Of a stretch of DNA of 64,000 bases, positions 8,552 to 17,538 are shown piece after piece. A model generated the notes under the pieces. It made no database searches. It was not told the origin of the DNA and worked only from the letters and a program-made list of their open reading frames with translations. Position 1 is the stretch's first letter, and each line of letters begins with the position of its first letter. The stretch is from the NCBI GenBank assembly GCA_024641305.1, contig JAHEDI010000005.1, positions 62,001-126,000 on the forward strand, given 5' to 3'. The position numbers and the translations under genes were made by a program. This DNA is from a bacterium (lineage in GTDB: Bacteria; Actinomycetota; Acidimicrobiia; Spongiisociales; JAENVV01).

Positions 8552-9451
8552 CTATTCCTCAGACGAGCCATCCAGGTCCTCGTCTGGAGCGTCTTCGTTG
8601 TCGGAGTCCGCAGGCGTGGCTGGCCGGCTCCCGTCAGGGCCAAGAACCACAAAGCGGCGGGGCTCTTCGCCCTCGCTATACGAGCGAATGCCCTCGATTT
8701 CGGCGGCGGCGTCGTGAATAACCTTGCGATCGGCAGCATTCATGGGCTCTAGCTGCAATTCGGCTTGTTCCTCGATGACCCGATCTCCGAGCCGGCGGGC
8801 ATAGATGGCCAGCGCTTCCCGACGCCGCTCCCGATAACCGGCGACGTCGAGCCTGATCCGGACCCCGTCATGAGTCTGTCGTTGTACAACCGTACGGGTC
8901 AGTTCGAGTACCGCCTGAAGGATCACGGCACGCTCACCAACGAGGGCTTCGGTCTGATCGCCAAGGACCTGTGCGACGACGGCTTCGTCCTCAACTCCGA
9001 CCTGTACGTCGCCTTCGAGCCCGAACGCTTCGAGCAGGCCCTCCAGGAAACCCCGGACGACGTCGGCTTGTTCGTCTCTGTTCACGACGATTTGCTCCTT
9101 TGCTTGGGCCTTTGGCTTCGACTGTTCCTGGCGCGGACGGTTAGAATCCTTCTGTTGTCCCTGTCCCGACCGACTGTTCGACCTGGGTTGGCGCGCTTGG
9201 CCTGACTGGCGCTCGTCCTGGTTCTCGCCATCTCTCGGCTTCCGCGGTCGCCGGCGGCGCTTCTTCTGCTGAGACTTGGGCTTAACGCGAACAACCGCAT
9301 CCTTCTTGCCAAATCCGAGCGTGCCGCGCACCCCTTCTTCGATAATCTCGATGTCGGCGAGGTCGCGATCGGCAATCCCCAGCTCCTCAAGAGCAACCGC
9401 TACTGCGATATCTACAGTCCTACCGCTTACCTCGACCCATTCAACTTCCAC
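8552..9451 (-). CDS. jag: Jag/KhpB RNA-binding protein
   Basis: The 299 residues hold a Jag-N domain (about 1-55, ending in GTLGFGKKDAVV), a long basic Gln/Arg/Lys-rich linker (about 60-120), a KH domain (about 125-205) and an R3H domain (about 215-270, EPMNAADRKVIHDAA with the Arg-x3-His pattern). The C-terminal tail is acidic and probably disordered. Jag/KhpB binds RNA and influences cell elongation in Firmicutes. It lies directly after yidC, one base apart, as in most bacteria. The linker is longer and more polar than usual. Confidence 0.93.
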   Translation of the reverse strand: MEVEWVEVSGRTVDIAVAVALEELGIADRDLADIEIIEEGVRGTLGFGKKDAVVRVKPKSQQKKRRRRPRKPRDGENQDERQSGQARQPRSNSRSGQGQQKDSNRPRQEQSKPKAQAKEQIVVNRDEQADVVRGFLEGLLEAFGLEGDVQVGVEDEAVVAQVLGDQTEALVGERAVILQAVLELTRTVVQRQTHDGVRIRLDVAGYRERRREALAIYARRLGDRVIEEQAELQLEPMNAADRKVIHDAAAEIEGIRSYSEGEEPRRFVVLGPDGSRPATPADSDNEDAPDEDLDGSSEE

Positions 9452-9452
9452 T

Positions 9453-10280
9453 TCAACTCCTCCTGCGCCGATTGCGCTTTTTGGCTGATCCCTGAAGCTT
9501 CTTCGGTGAAGGGCTCACCTCAGGATCCTTGCTCGGGGCATCCTCGTCGGCCGCGTCAAGTGCGGGCCGATGAGGTCTGCCATCGATCTTGAAAATAAAG
9601 GCCTGTTGAGCGAGGCGAAAGAGGTTGGACGTCGCCCAGTACACGATGACGCCCGCCTGGAATTGGATAGCAATAAAACCGAAAAAGATGGGCATGGCCT
9701 TGGTGATCTTCTGCATGGTCTGAGCCTGAGCGCTGGTGTCCTGCTGAATGCCCATTTGTGAGTGGACCTGTTGAAAATACTGGGCAGCGATCATGAGCAT
9801 GATGGCAATGGCATAGGGGAGCACGGCTACGAAACCCGTCTGCCAGGCCACGGAGGCGGTGCTCATCAGGTCCATTCCGAGGAACGACGAATGGCCCGCC
9901 GCGATGGCGTCATGTAATCCGGTGTCTACCGGGACAAAGTCGAGCGGGGTCTTCAACATACGGAACAGCGCAAACCAGATCGGCATCTGGACGATCATCG
10001 GGCCCAAGCAACCCAGGGGCGTGGCCCCGGACTCCCGTTGAAGGGCCGCCATTTCCTGCTGCATCATCTTTGGATCGTCTTTGTATTTGGCTTGTAAGGC
10101 TTTGATTTGTGGCTGAAGGGCCGTAAACGCCCTACTGGCACGTGTTTGTTTTAGTACTAACGGGAACAGGATCGTGTTGATGAGGAGCGTCAACAGGATG
10201 ATCGAGGCTCCCAGGCTAGGTATGAAGTCGTAAAAAAGGGACAAGATCGACGCGAGCGGTCGGGCGATGGCTTCAATCAC
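9453..10280 (-). CDS. yidC: Membrane protein insertase YidC
   Basis: A 275-residue YidC/Oxa1 insertase with five predicted helices, the first near residues 20-40. The cytoplasmic hairpin ([14 protein letters not shown]) and the motif [17 protein letters not shown] are typical. The hydrophilic-groove arginine is plausibly R46 in QTRASRAF. The tail is basic (KKRNRRRRS), which may bind ribosomes. The GTG start overlaps the yidD stop by four bases. There is no large periplasmic domain, as expected for Gram-positive forms. Confidence 0.95.
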   Translation of the reverse strand: MIEAIARPLASILSLFYDFIPSLGASIILLTLLINTILFPLVLKQTRASRAFTALQPQIKALQAKYKDDPKMMQQEMAALQRESGATPLGCLGPMIVQMPIWFALFRMLKTPLDFVPVDTGLHDAIAAGHSSFLGMDLMSTASVAWQTGFVAVLPYAIAIMLMIAAQYFQQVHSQMGIQQDTSAQAQTMQKITKAMPIFFGFIAIQFQAGVIVYWATSNLFRLAQQAFIFKIDGRPHRPALDAADEDAPSKDPEVSPSPKKLQGSAKKRNRRRRS

Positions 10281-10507
10281 GAGATGGGTTCTCTTTCGGG
10301 TACGGGGTCGTAACCCCCTTCACGGAGTGGGTGACACCGGGCCAAACGCCCGACACCGAGCGAGGTTCCACGAATGACACCGAACCTCTCGATAGCTTCA
10401 TAGGTGTAGCGCGAGCAGGTCGGTTGGTACCGGCAATTTTTTCCAAGAAACGGAGATACCAGTTTCTGGTAAATCCGGATACAAGCCAGGGCCGCGTGTC
10501 TAAACAC
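10277..10507 (-). CDS. yidD: YidD membrane-protein insertion efficiency factor
   Basis: A 76-residue UPF0161 protein with the family motif [15 protein letters not shown] and the late [17 protein letters not shown]. It sits between rnpA and yidC, the usual place, and assists YidC. The GTG start at 10507 overlaps the rnpA stop by eight bases and its own stop overlaps yidC. A longer frame covering 10273-10527 in another phase is a shadow. Confidence 0.94.
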   Translation of the reverse strand: MFRHAALACIRIYQKLVSPFLGKNCRYQPTCSRYTYEAIERFGVIRGTSLGVGRLARCHPLREGGYDPVPEREPIS

Positions 10508-10817
10508 GGTTGGCGTCTTTCATCCATGAGACCAACTGGTCAAAGGGAACAGAGACCACCGAGGGGCCGGCCGAGTAGACGACGTCAACCGCCGCATTGG
10601 GGAGAACCGAGGCGAACGCCTCTCGCATCCGGCGCTTGGCACGGTTTCGCGCTACAGCACCACCAACCTTTCGGCTGGCGACAAAGGCGACCCTTCCGGG
10701 GTCACTGAGCGCAGGTGCAGAAATCACAATCAAACCACCGATCCGGCGGCGGCGACCCATTGAGTACAAACGATCGAAGTCCGTACGGCCGCGAAGTGTC
10801 GTAATCCTACGCGGCAA
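10500..10817 (-). CDS. rnpA: Ribonuclease P protein component
   Basis: A 105-residue RnpA with the conserved RNR signature in [14 protein letters not shown] (about 66-79). It is the protein subunit that helps RNase P RNA cleave tRNA leaders. The only sensible start is TTG at 10817, which overlaps the last codons of rpmH by eleven bases. A downstream in-frame ATG (MGRRRR) would remove the conserved RTDFDRLY strand, so the TTG is preferred. Confidence 0.92.
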   Translation of the reverse strand: MPRRITTLRGRTDFDRLYSMGRRRRIGGLIVISAPALSDPGRVAFVASRKVGGAVARNRAKRRMREAFASVLPNAAVDVVYSAGPSVVSVPFDQLVSWMKDANRV

Positions 10818-10941
10818 TTCGCTGACGGCCCCGAAGGCGACGTCGGCTGAGGGTCGCGCGACCCGCGCGGGTTCGCATCTTTGAGCGAAATCCGTGCTTG
10901 CGTTTACGGCGGCGCACGTTGGGTTGATAGGTTCTTTTCAT
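10807..10941 (-). CDS. rpmH: 50S ribosomal protein bL34
   Basis: A 44-residue ribosomal protein starting [18 protein letters not shown], which is diagnostic for bL34. A GGGAG lies five bases before the ATG. A sigma-A type promoter is placed 30-57 bases upstream. It heads the leftward rpmH-rnpA-yidD-yidC-jag-rsmG-parA-parB transcript that diverges from dnaA. Confidence 0.97.
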   Translation of the reverse strand: MKRTYQPNVRRRKRKHGFRSKMRTRAGRATLSRRRLRGRQRIAA

Positions 10942-10969
10942 GGGGTCTCCCGAGGGGTGAGGTACAAGA

Positions 10970-10998
10970 AGGTTACGAATACCTGCATACCTTGTCAA
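10970..10998 (-). promoter_or_regulatory. Predicted sigma-A promoter for rpmH operon
   Basis: Reading leftward, a perfect -35 TTGACA (complement of 10993-10998) is followed after 17 bases by TAACCT (complement of 10970-10975), a good -10 by the TAnnnT rule. It lies a short distance upstream of rpmH, giving a leader of roughly 20 bases. Confidence 0.65.
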
Positions 10999-11207
10999 AG
11001 CAACGGCCCGTCGCGACGGCTTGCCAAGGGCTCGATCCCGTCAAGGCGCGAAGAATTCTCGTAGGTCGCGAAAAGTTGGTGGACCCGTCCAAAGGGCCAA
11101 AGTCGATCGAAGTCGCGAAATCTGCGCGAACAGAAATAGCCCTTAACCTGGGGTTTTGTCACATGGCAGACCCACCGGCCGGGCGTTTAGGCCGGGATTT
11201 CTCACTC

Positions 11208-11237
11208 TTGTCACGGAGCCTTGTATCGCCCTACAGT
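11208..11237 (+). promoter_or_regulatory. Candidate dnaA promoter
   Basis: TTGTCA at 11208-11213 and TACAGT at 11232-11237 are separated by 18 bases and point toward dnaA. The DnaA boxes lie downstream in the leader, which would allow autoregulation by DnaA. This is a pattern match only. Confidence 0.45.
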
Positions 11238-11310
11238 CACGTTTCAGCGGAGCCTGGCGTTCACTTCCCGTTACCGGGTCCTTCGTAGACGATCGGGATT
11301 CGCCCGATGG

Positions 11311-11343
11311 TTCTCCACATTTTGTGGATAGATCTGTGGATAA
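11311..11343. promoter_or_regulatory. DnaA-box cluster upstream of dnaA
   Basis: Three nine-base boxes lie within 33 bases: TTCTCCACA (11311-11319, forward), TGTGGATAG (11323-11331, reverse, one mismatch) and TGTGGATAA (11335-11343, reverse, a perfect TTATCCACA). They end 22 bases before the GTG of dnaA and may serve both replication initiation and dnaA autorepression. Confidence 0.8.
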
Positions 11344-11365
11344 TATTCGTTAATGGAGGTATCGG

Positions 11366-12742
11366 GTGACCCAAACCGTCACGCAGGATTGGGACGTATT
11401 CAGGGATCTGATTCGTTCCAAAGTATCTCCCGTAACCTGGCAAACCTGGCTGGCTGCTCTCGAAGACGTTGGATCGGAGCCACCGAACCTTCGCCTGGCC
11501 GCGCCTTCGGAGTTTCACCTCAAATGGGTAATTGACAAACATCTCGGTGTGCTGACGGAAGCGGCCGCCGGCATCTGGGGCCCCGGCGCTCGTGTGGAGC
11601 TTCTAGCCCACACTCCGGAAGTCACCGTCGATCTCCAGGACGACTGGTCGGCACCTGAGCCGAGCATTCAACTGGTCCGGCACCGCCCCGGAGATTCCGC
11701 TCCGATCAAAAGCACCCGGTTGCTCAACCGCTACCGATTTGATGAATTCGTCGTCGGACCATCAAACCGATTTGCTCATGCGGCCGCCATGGCCGTGGCC
11801 GAACAGCCCGGCCAGCATTACAACCCCCTGTTCATTTACGGCGCGGCCGGGCTTGGCAAGACCCACCTTCTCAACGCGGTCGGCCATCATGCACTGGAAT
11901 TGAATCCGGACGCGGTCGTTCGCTACGTATCCTCAGAGAACTTCTTCAATGAGTTCATCGAGGGGATCCGCAAAAAACAGATGGCCGAGTTTAAAGCGCG
12001 CTATCGCACCATCGACGTCCTCTTGCTCGACGATGTCCAATTTTTCGAAGGTAAAGAACAAATCCTCGAAGAGTTCTTTCACACCTTCAATGACTTATAT
12101 GAGACCGGTAAACAGATGGTTCTCAGTTCCGACCGGCACCCCAAGAATCTTGCAAAGCTCGATGATCGCGTTCGGTCTCGTTTCGAGTGGGGCTTACTGA
12201 CCGACATTCAGGCACCCGACGTAGAGACTCGCCTGGCAATCCTCAGGAAAAACACGGCTGGATCCGCCCATGAATACCCCGAGGACGTACTCGAGTTCAT
12301 TGCGAGCAACGTGTCAGACAATATTCGGGAGCTGGAAGGCGCCCTCACCCGGGTTACGGCGTACGCCACCTTGCACGGAGAATCGATTTCACTTGCAACA
12401 ACCCGCGATGTGCTTCAGGACCTCATCTCGGATGGGTCCACCCGTCCGGTAACCCCGACGGACATCATGCAGTCAACCGCTGCTGCTTTTGGTTTTTCTC
12501 ACGAGGAATTGGTGAGCCCCGGCCGTAAAGCACCTCTTGCCCGAGCCAGGCAAATCGCCATGTATCTCGTCCGAGAACATAGCTCGCTGTCGCTTCCAAA
12601 AATCGGTGCTCTGTTCGGCGGAAGGGATCATACGACGGTTTTGTATGCCATAGAAAAGGTGAAAGGTCTGTTGAAAACCGACCATGAAACCTTTGAACAA
12701 GTCACCGCGTTGTCCCAAGACCTCCGTATCCGTCCCCAATGA
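11366..12742 (+). CDS. dnaA: Chromosomal replication initiator DnaA
   Basis: A 458-residue AAA+ initiator. Domain I spans about 1-80, a short linker follows, and the ATPase has Walker A GAAGLGKTHLL near residue 155 and Walker B LLLDDVQFF. The C-terminal DNA-binding signature GALFGGRDHTTVLYA is near the end. It binds the DnaA boxes on either side of this gene. The GTG start has GGAGG eight bases upstream (atggaggtatcgg). Domain II is short compared with Streptomyces DnaA. Confidence 0.98.
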   Translation: MTQTVTQDWDVFRDLIRSKVSPVTWQTWLAALEDVGSEPPNLRLAAPSEFHLKWVIDKHLGVLTEAAAGIWGPGARVELLAHTPEVTVDLQDDWSAPEPSIQLVRHRPGDSAPIKSTRLLNRYRFDEFVVGPSNRFAHAAAMAVAEQPGQHYNPLFIYGAAGLGKTHLLNAVGHHALELNPDAVVRYVSSENFFNEFIEGIRKKQMAEFKARYRTIDVLLLDDVQFFEGKEQILEEFFHTFNDLYETGKQMVLSSDRHPKNLAKLDDRVRSRFEWGLLTDIQAPDVETRLAILRKNTAGSAHEYPEDVLEFIASNVSDNIRELEGALTRVTAYATLHGESISLATTRDVLQDLISDGSTRPVTPTDIMQSTAAAFGFSHEELVSPGRKAPLARARQIAMYLVREHSSLSLPKIGALFGGRDHTTVLYAIEKVKGLLKTDHETFEQVTALSQDLRIRPQ

Positions 12743-12928
12743 CATACTCTTTATCCCCACGATCCCAAGGACGCCTTGGAAAGATACCTGGTTCTCCCCA
12801 ACACTTGTGGAAACATAAACCCTCAATAACCTGGGGTTTTGGAAAGTTATCCAGTTCCCACAACCCCTATTACTACTATTACCGTTTAACTTAACTAATC
12901 AATAGCAACCGAAGAAGGGCAAAGTCCT
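12743..12928. other. oriC: oriC right part: dnaA-dnaN intergenic unwinding region
   Basis: This gap has DnaA-box-like sequences TTATCCCCA (12751-12759), TTCTCCCCA (12792-12800), TTGTGGAAA (12805-12813, reverse of TTTCCACAA), TTATCCAGT (12847-12855) and TTCCCACAA (12855-12863). A short C-run is then followed by CTATTACTACTATTA (12867-12881), which is five DnaA-trio triplets read 3'-GAT/AAT-5' on the lower strand, and an AT-rich stretch to about 12905. Box, GC spacer, trio and AT-rich DNA in this order match the basal unwinding layout known from Bacillus subtilis. The dnaN start lies just beyond. Confidence 0.75.
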
Positions 12929-14017
12929 GTGCGAATCAGAGCTGAACGAGATGACCTGGCAGACGTATTCTCGCGCGCCAACCGTGGGGTTGGTCTACGG
13001 TCCGCCCAGCCAATCCTCACTGGAGTGCTGTGTGAGGTGGCCGGCAATACGCTGCAAGTGACCGGTACCGACCTCGAGGTGACGGTTCGAACCACCACGC
13101 AGGTCGAAGTTCTTGAAGAAGGCTCGCTGGTAGCTCCCGCAAAGCTGGTTGCCGAGGCCATCAAGAAGATGCCAGTCGGGGCTGTCATGGTCGCTTCTGA
13201 AGATGGGGAAGTAGTGATCTCCGGCAAAGGCCCGAAGTTCTCGCTTCGAGAACTGCCAGTTTCGGAATTTCCGCAACTTCCCGATGTGTCTCTGGAAGGA
13301 GCAACCTTGGTCGATGGTGCCTTGCTTGCTGATGCGATTTCGCAGGTGACCATTGGAGCTTCAACTGATGCCGCACGACCCATTTTGACTGGGGTTTTGG
13401 TGGAACATGATGATGACGGGCTTCGCTTTGTAGCCACCGATTCATACCGGTTGGCAGTTCGTTCGCTTCCGGGAATTGAACTCTCTGGTTCAGGTTTGGT
13501 ACCGGCACGCGGCCTACGCGAAATGGCCAGGACCATCGGTTCGGCCAAGGTCAACGTTGGGGTTATGGGCCGGGAAGCCGTTTTTGCCTCCGACCGGGGC
13601 TCGTTGACCTTGCGACTTATTGAGGGCACCTTCCCCAATTACCGTCAGCTGCTTCCGGCCTCGTATCCGAATCGTTTCGTCGTCAACAAGGAAGCGTTGT
13701 TAGAGGCCCTCGGACGAGCGTCGCTGGTGGCAGAAGACCACATTCCGGTCCGGTTGCGAATGGCTGAAGGGGGAGTCGAGGTCACGGTTATCCGGCAGGA
13801 TGTCGGTGGCGAAGTCGAGCAAATCGAGGGACTTTTCGAAGGCGAAGCAGATGAGGTGCTGATCGCCTTCAATCCGCGGTATCTCACTGATGGAGTTCAA
13901 GCCATCGTGGCCGAGGAAATCGAGTTCAGCGTCATTGATGGTCTCAAGCCTTCGGTCTTGCGCGGGGTAGGCGACGACCAGTTCACCTATCTGCTCATGC
14001 CGGTCCGGGTTGCGTGA
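12929..14017 (+). CDS. dnaN: DNA polymerase III sliding clamp, beta subunit
   Basis: A 362-residue beta clamp of three repeated domains (about 1-120, 121-245, 246-362), ending in FTYLLMPVRV, the conserved C-terminus that lines the peptide-binding pocket. It tethers polymerases to DNA. GTG start; the stop TGA overlaps the recF GTG by four bases. It follows dnaA after the unwinding region. Confidence 0.97.
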   Translation: MRIRAERDDLADVFSRANRGVGLRSAQPILTGVLCEVAGNTLQVTGTDLEVTVRTTTQVEVLEEGSLVAPAKLVAEAIKKMPVGAVMVASEDGEVVISGKGPKFSLRELPVSEFPQLPDVSLEGATLVDGALLADAISQVTIGASTDAARPILTGVLVEHDDDGLRFVATDSYRLAVRSLPGIELSGSGLVPARGLREMARTIGSAKVNVGVMGREAVFASDRGSLTLRLIEGTFPNYRQLLPASYPNRFVVNKEALLEALGRASLVAEDHIPVRLRMAEGGVEVTVIRQDVGGEVEQIEGLFEGEADEVLIAFNPRYLTDGVQAIVAEEIEFSVIDGLKPSVLRGVGDDQFTYLLMPVRVA

Positions 14018-15126
14018 AGCTCAAGTGGCTTGAGCTAACGGATTTTCGATCCTACGAACACCTCCGGCTTGAGCCAGAGGATGACGTCAATATCTACGTT
14101 GGCGAAAACGCAGCCGGCAAAACCAACATTCTCGAAGCGGTCGCCTATTTGGCCCTCATGCGCTCATTTCGGGCGATCTCGGACAGTGGCCTGGTACGAC
14201 AGCTCCCTGGCCAGTCGGCGGCTACAGCGGCCATCCTGCGAGGGGAAATAGGCTCTGGTGACCGCAACTCCCTGATCGAGATCGAATTACCCGCTGAAGG
14301 AAGACGCCGGATCCAGGTGAATCGACAACGTCTGGCCAGAACAGCCGACATTCTCGGGTATGCGCGAGTGATTGTTTTCCTGCCAGATGACCTCGACATT
14401 ATCAAACGAAGCCCTGGTCTCCGCAGGATGTTCCTGGACCAGGTGGCCGTGCAATTACGTCCTGCCGCGTACCTTGATCAACTCGAATACGAACGGGTCG
14501 TGAAACAGCGCAACTCCCTTCTCAAATTCAACGGACGACAAACCGACAAGGCGGTCCTGTCGGTGTGGAATGAAAAAATGTCCCAAGCCGGCGCGAAGGT
14601 ACTGGCCAGACGAGCGTCAAGTGCCTCGGCGGTTCGAGACTACGTTCGAGACGCGTATGAAGAACTGGCGGGCGAGTCCATTGACATCTCGCTGGAATAT
14701 GAATCCGGCTGGGGAGCGACGCTGGATCCCAACGTAGAAATCCCAGAATGGGAGGCCCGTTTGTGGAGCGCATTGGAAAGGGCCGACGCGACCGATCGAG
14801 AGAGGAGAGTGACAACCGTGGGACCACATCGCGACGAGCCCATCTTTATGTTGGGAGGACGTCCGTCGAGAACCCATGCCAGCCAGGGTGAACAGCGATC
14901 ACTCATACTGGCCCTTCGACTGGCTGCGCATCGAGCCATAACTGCCAGCACGCTTGAGGCACCGATTCTGGTCCTGGACGATGTTTTTTCCGAACTCGAC
15001 ATCACCCGGGCCAAGGCATTGGCCAAAGCCCTGCCGAAGGCCCAGACCTTCATCTCAACTGCCCGGTTCGAAGAAGTACCCGTCGAGGGCCGCCGCTGGA
15101 CTGTGGCGGAAGGGCAGGTCTCATGA
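14014..15126 (+). CDS. recF: DNA recombination and gap-repair ATPase RecF
   Basis: A 370-residue SMC-like ABC ATPase. Walker A reads GENAAGKTNILEAV (about 31-44), the ABC signature is in HASQGEQRSLILALRLA, and Walker B is PILVLDDVFSELD. With RecO and RecR it loads RecA at gaps. GTG start overlapping dnaN; stop overlapping the DUF721 gene (ATGA), so dnaN-recF-DUF721 form one coupled unit. Confidence 0.96.
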   Translation: MKLKWLELTDFRSYEHLRLEPEDDVNIYVGENAAGKTNILEAVAYLALMRSFRAISDSGLVRQLPGQSAATAAILRGEIGSGDRNSLIEIELPAEGRRRIQVNRQRLARTADILGYARVIVFLPDDLDIIKRSPGLRRMFLDQVAVQLRPAAYLDQLEYERVVKQRNSLLKFNGRQTDKAVLSVWNEKMSQAGAKVLARRASSASAVRDYVRDAYEELAGESIDISLEYESGWGATLDPNVEIPEWEARLWSALERADATDRERRVTTVGPHRDEPIFMLGGRPSRTHASQGEQRSLILALRLAAHRAITASTLEAPILVLDDVFSELDITRAKALAKALPKAQTFISTARFEEVPVEGRRWTVAEGQVS

Positions 15127-15428
15127 GCCGGGAGCTTGAAGCGATTGGAGACGGACTATCGACCTGGTTGAAGCGACTAGGTCTGGCAGATGCGGATCTG
15201 TTTTTCACGCTCGTGGCGGCCTGGCCAGGCGCCGTGGGGGAACCGTGGCAGTCGAGCGCCGAGCCGGTCATGTTGGCCGAAGGCGAACTCACCGTTCGGG
15301 TGCACAATCGGGCCTCGATTCGGGTTCTCTCCTATGGCGTGACCGACCTCATCGACCGCCTGAATGAGGCAGTTCAGCAACCGGCCGTCGCGTCTGTTCG
15401 TCTGGTCGGACCGGCGCCGTCGGCTTGA
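15123..15428 (+). CDS. DUF721 (DciA-like) protein
   Basis: A 101-residue protein with the DUF721 pattern: VVAAWPGAVGEPWQSSAEPV near the N-terminus and a strand-rich segment LTVRVHNRASIRVLSYG. Proteins of this family include DciA, the helicase loader of bacteria lacking DnaC/DnaI, and mycobacterial Rv0004 at the same site between recF and gyrB. The domain lies in the N-terminal half and there is almost no tail. A helicase-operator role is likely but inferred. Confidence 0.85.
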   Translation: MSRELEAIGDGLSTWLKRLGLADADLFFTLVAAWPGAVGEPWQSSAEPVMLAEGELTVRVHNRASIRVLSYGVTDLIDRLNEAVQQPAVASVRLVGPAPSA

Positions 15429-15612
15429 GAACGACCACCCAAAAAAGCCAATTGCGATATACGTTTCTAACGGATCTGGTCCCTGTGTATAACTGGCGGC
15501 CCGGCTTGGGTAAGTGGTCGAAAACGACTAAACTTACAAATGTGTAATACCGCTCCGGTGGCTGTAATAAGTATCGAGCGACCGTTGAGCGATTCGCGAA
15601 CAAAGGAAACCC

Positions 15613-17529
15613 GTGGCTACTGAGAAACCAGGGCAATACAAAGCGTCTGAAATTACCGTCCTTGAGGGTCTGGACCCGGTCCGTAAACGACCGGGCATGT
15701 ATATCGGGTCAACCGGCCCACGCGGGTTGCACCACCTTGTATGGGAAGTCGTCGACAATGCGGTAGACGAAGCCATGGCGGGCTATTGCACCCGGATCGA
15801 AGTAACCCTGCTTGCCGATGGGGGCGTTCGGGTCGCGGACAACGGCCGGGGGATCCCGGTGGACAAACATAAGGTCACGAAGGAGTCAGCGCTCACCACC
15901 GTTCTCACCACGCTTCATGCCGGCGGCAAGTTCGACTCCGGGGCATATCAGGTTTCAGGCGGCCTTCATGGGGTTGGCGTCTCGGTCGTCAACGCGTTAT
16001 CTGTTCGTTTGGACGCCGAGGTTCGTCGCGATGGCGGCACCTTTTTCCAAACGTTCGAGCACGGCGTGCCCAAGGCGCCTGTGAAGAAGGTGGGGGAGTC
16101 CAAGAAGACCGGCACCACGATTTCTTTCTGGCCGTCTCCGGCCACGTTTACCGAAACCACCGAGTTCAATTACCAAACGATCGTCGGCCGCTTGCGCGAG
16201 ATGGCTTTCTTGAACAAAGCCCTCGAGATTCGCCTGGTTGACGAACGTGGCGACGAAACGGTCGGGGAGACGTTCCTGTACAAGCAGGGCCTTATTGACT
16301 TCGTCAAGCACCTCAACGCAAGTCGTGAGCCCATCCACGGCCGGATTTTGCAATTCGAGGATTCTGCCGACCAGCACGAATTGGATGTCGCTCTCCAGTG
16401 GACCACCGGATACACCGAGACCGTCCTTACCTTCGCCAACAACATCAATACGCACGAGGGAGGGACCCACGAAGAAGGCTTCCGTACCGCCCTGACGCGT
16501 GCCCTGAACGAGTTTGCCCGAGCCAAGGGCATCCTGAAAGAGAAGGATGACAACCTCAGTGGTGAGGATGTTCGGGAAGGCCTTACTGCCATCATCTCGG
16601 TGAAGGTCCGCGAACCCCAGTTCGAAGGCCAAACCAAGACGAAGCTCGGAAACACCGAGATTCGCAGTTACGTCACTAAGACCATGAACCGGTTGATCCC
16701 CGAGTGGCTGGAGCGCAACTCTGCGGAGTCCAGACGGATCGCCGAAAAATGCGTGTCGGCTCAAAAAGCCCGTCAAGCGGCTCGCAAGGCGCGCGACCTC
16801 ACCCGTCGAAAGACCGCCCTGGAATCTGCGTCGTTGCCTGGCAAGTTGGCCGACTGCTCGTCGCGAGAAGCCTCTCTGTCCGAACTGTTCATCGTCGAGG
16901 GTGATTCGGCGGCCGGTCCGGCCAAAACGGGTCGGGATTCCGAGTTCCAGGCGATCCTGCCGATTCGGGGCAAGATTCTCAACGTCGAAAAAGCCCGCCT
17001 TGCCAAAGCGCTTCAGAACAACGAGGTGCAGGGAATTATCACCGCCTCGGGGACCGGCATTGGCGACGAATTCGACATCGAGAAAGCCCGATACCACAAG
17101 ATTGTGATTTTGGCCGACGCCGATGTCGACGGTGCCCACATTCGGACGCTGCTCCTCACCTTGTTCTTCCGTCATCTCCGCGGCCTGATCGAGGCAGGCT
17201 TCGTGTATGTGGCCGTTCCTCCGTTGTATCGCGTCAAAATGGGGAAACAGGTGATCTACCTCAAAGACGATGCGGCCCTTGAAACATTCATGGCCGAGAA
17301 CGAAGGCCGCAAGATCACTCCCTCGCGGTTTAAGGGTCTTGGCGAAATGAATGACAACGAATTGTGGGACACGGCGATGAATCCCGCCACCCGCACCCTT
17401 ATGCGCGTCGAGATCGATGACGCAGCCCTGGCCGATGAAATGTTCACGGTGCTCATGGGTGACGATGTGCAATCCCGCAAGAGCTTTATTCAGCAGAACG
17501 CCAAAGACGTTCGCTTTCTGGATATTTAG
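15613..17529 (+). CDS. gyrB: DNA gyrase subunit B
   Basis: A 638-residue type II topoisomerase ATPase subunit. GHKL ATPase motifs are visible (VDNAVDEA, then DNGRGIPV, then [15 protein letters not shown]). The TOPRIM motif EGDSAAG lies near residue 430 with [16 protein letters not shown]. The C-terminal segment [10 protein letters not shown] is typical. Length is standard for Gram-positive GyrB. GTG start about 184 bases after the DUF721 gene; that gap has a TATAAC at 15487-15492 that could be a -10 element. gyrA follows nine bases later. Confidence 0.98.
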   Translation: MATEKPGQYKASEITVLEGLDPVRKRPGMYIGSTGPRGLHHLVWEVVDNAVDEAMAGYCTRIEVTLLADGGVRVADNGRGIPVDKHKVTKESALTTVLTTLHAGGKFDSGAYQVSGGLHGVGVSVVNALSVRLDAEVRRDGGTFFQTFEHGVPKAPVKKVGESKKTGTTISFWPSPATFTETTEFNYQTIVGRLREMAFLNKALEIRLVDERGDETVGETFLYKQGLIDFVKHLNASREPIHGRILQFEDSADQHELDVALQWTTGYTETVLTFANNINTHEGGTHEEGFRTALTRALNEFARAKGILKEKDDNLSGEDVREGLTAIISVKVREPQFEGQTKTKLGNTEIRSYVTKTMNRLIPEWLERNSAESRRIAEKCVSAQKARQAARKARDLTRRKTALESASLPGKLADCSSREASLSELFIVEGDSAAGPAKTGRDSEFQAILPIRGKILNVEKARLAKALQNNEVQGIITASGTGIGDEFDIEKARYHKIVILADADVDGAHIRTLLLTLFFRHLRGLIEAGFVYVAVPPLYRVKMGKQVIYLKDDAALETFMAENEGRKITPSRFKGLGEMNDNELWDTAMNPATRTLMRVEIDDAALADEMFTVLMGDDVQSRKSFIQQNAKDVRFLDI

Positions 17530-17538
17530 GAGTCTCGC

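Larger units (their letters stand above)
10942..11365. other. oriC: oriC left part: rpmH-dnaA intergenic region
   Basis: The 424 bases between divergent rpmH and dnaA hold no convincing gene. They contain the two promoters listed separately, a CCGGCC/GGCCGG stem-loop (11175-11195), and a cluster of three DnaA boxes just before dnaA. This is the usual site of an actinobacterial bipartite origin. The leftward/rightward switch of the genes here supports it. Confidence 0.75.

Noticed and set aside
15997-17472. 491-residue minus-strand frame
   Set aside because: It is antisense to gyrB, long only because of the GC-rich third position.
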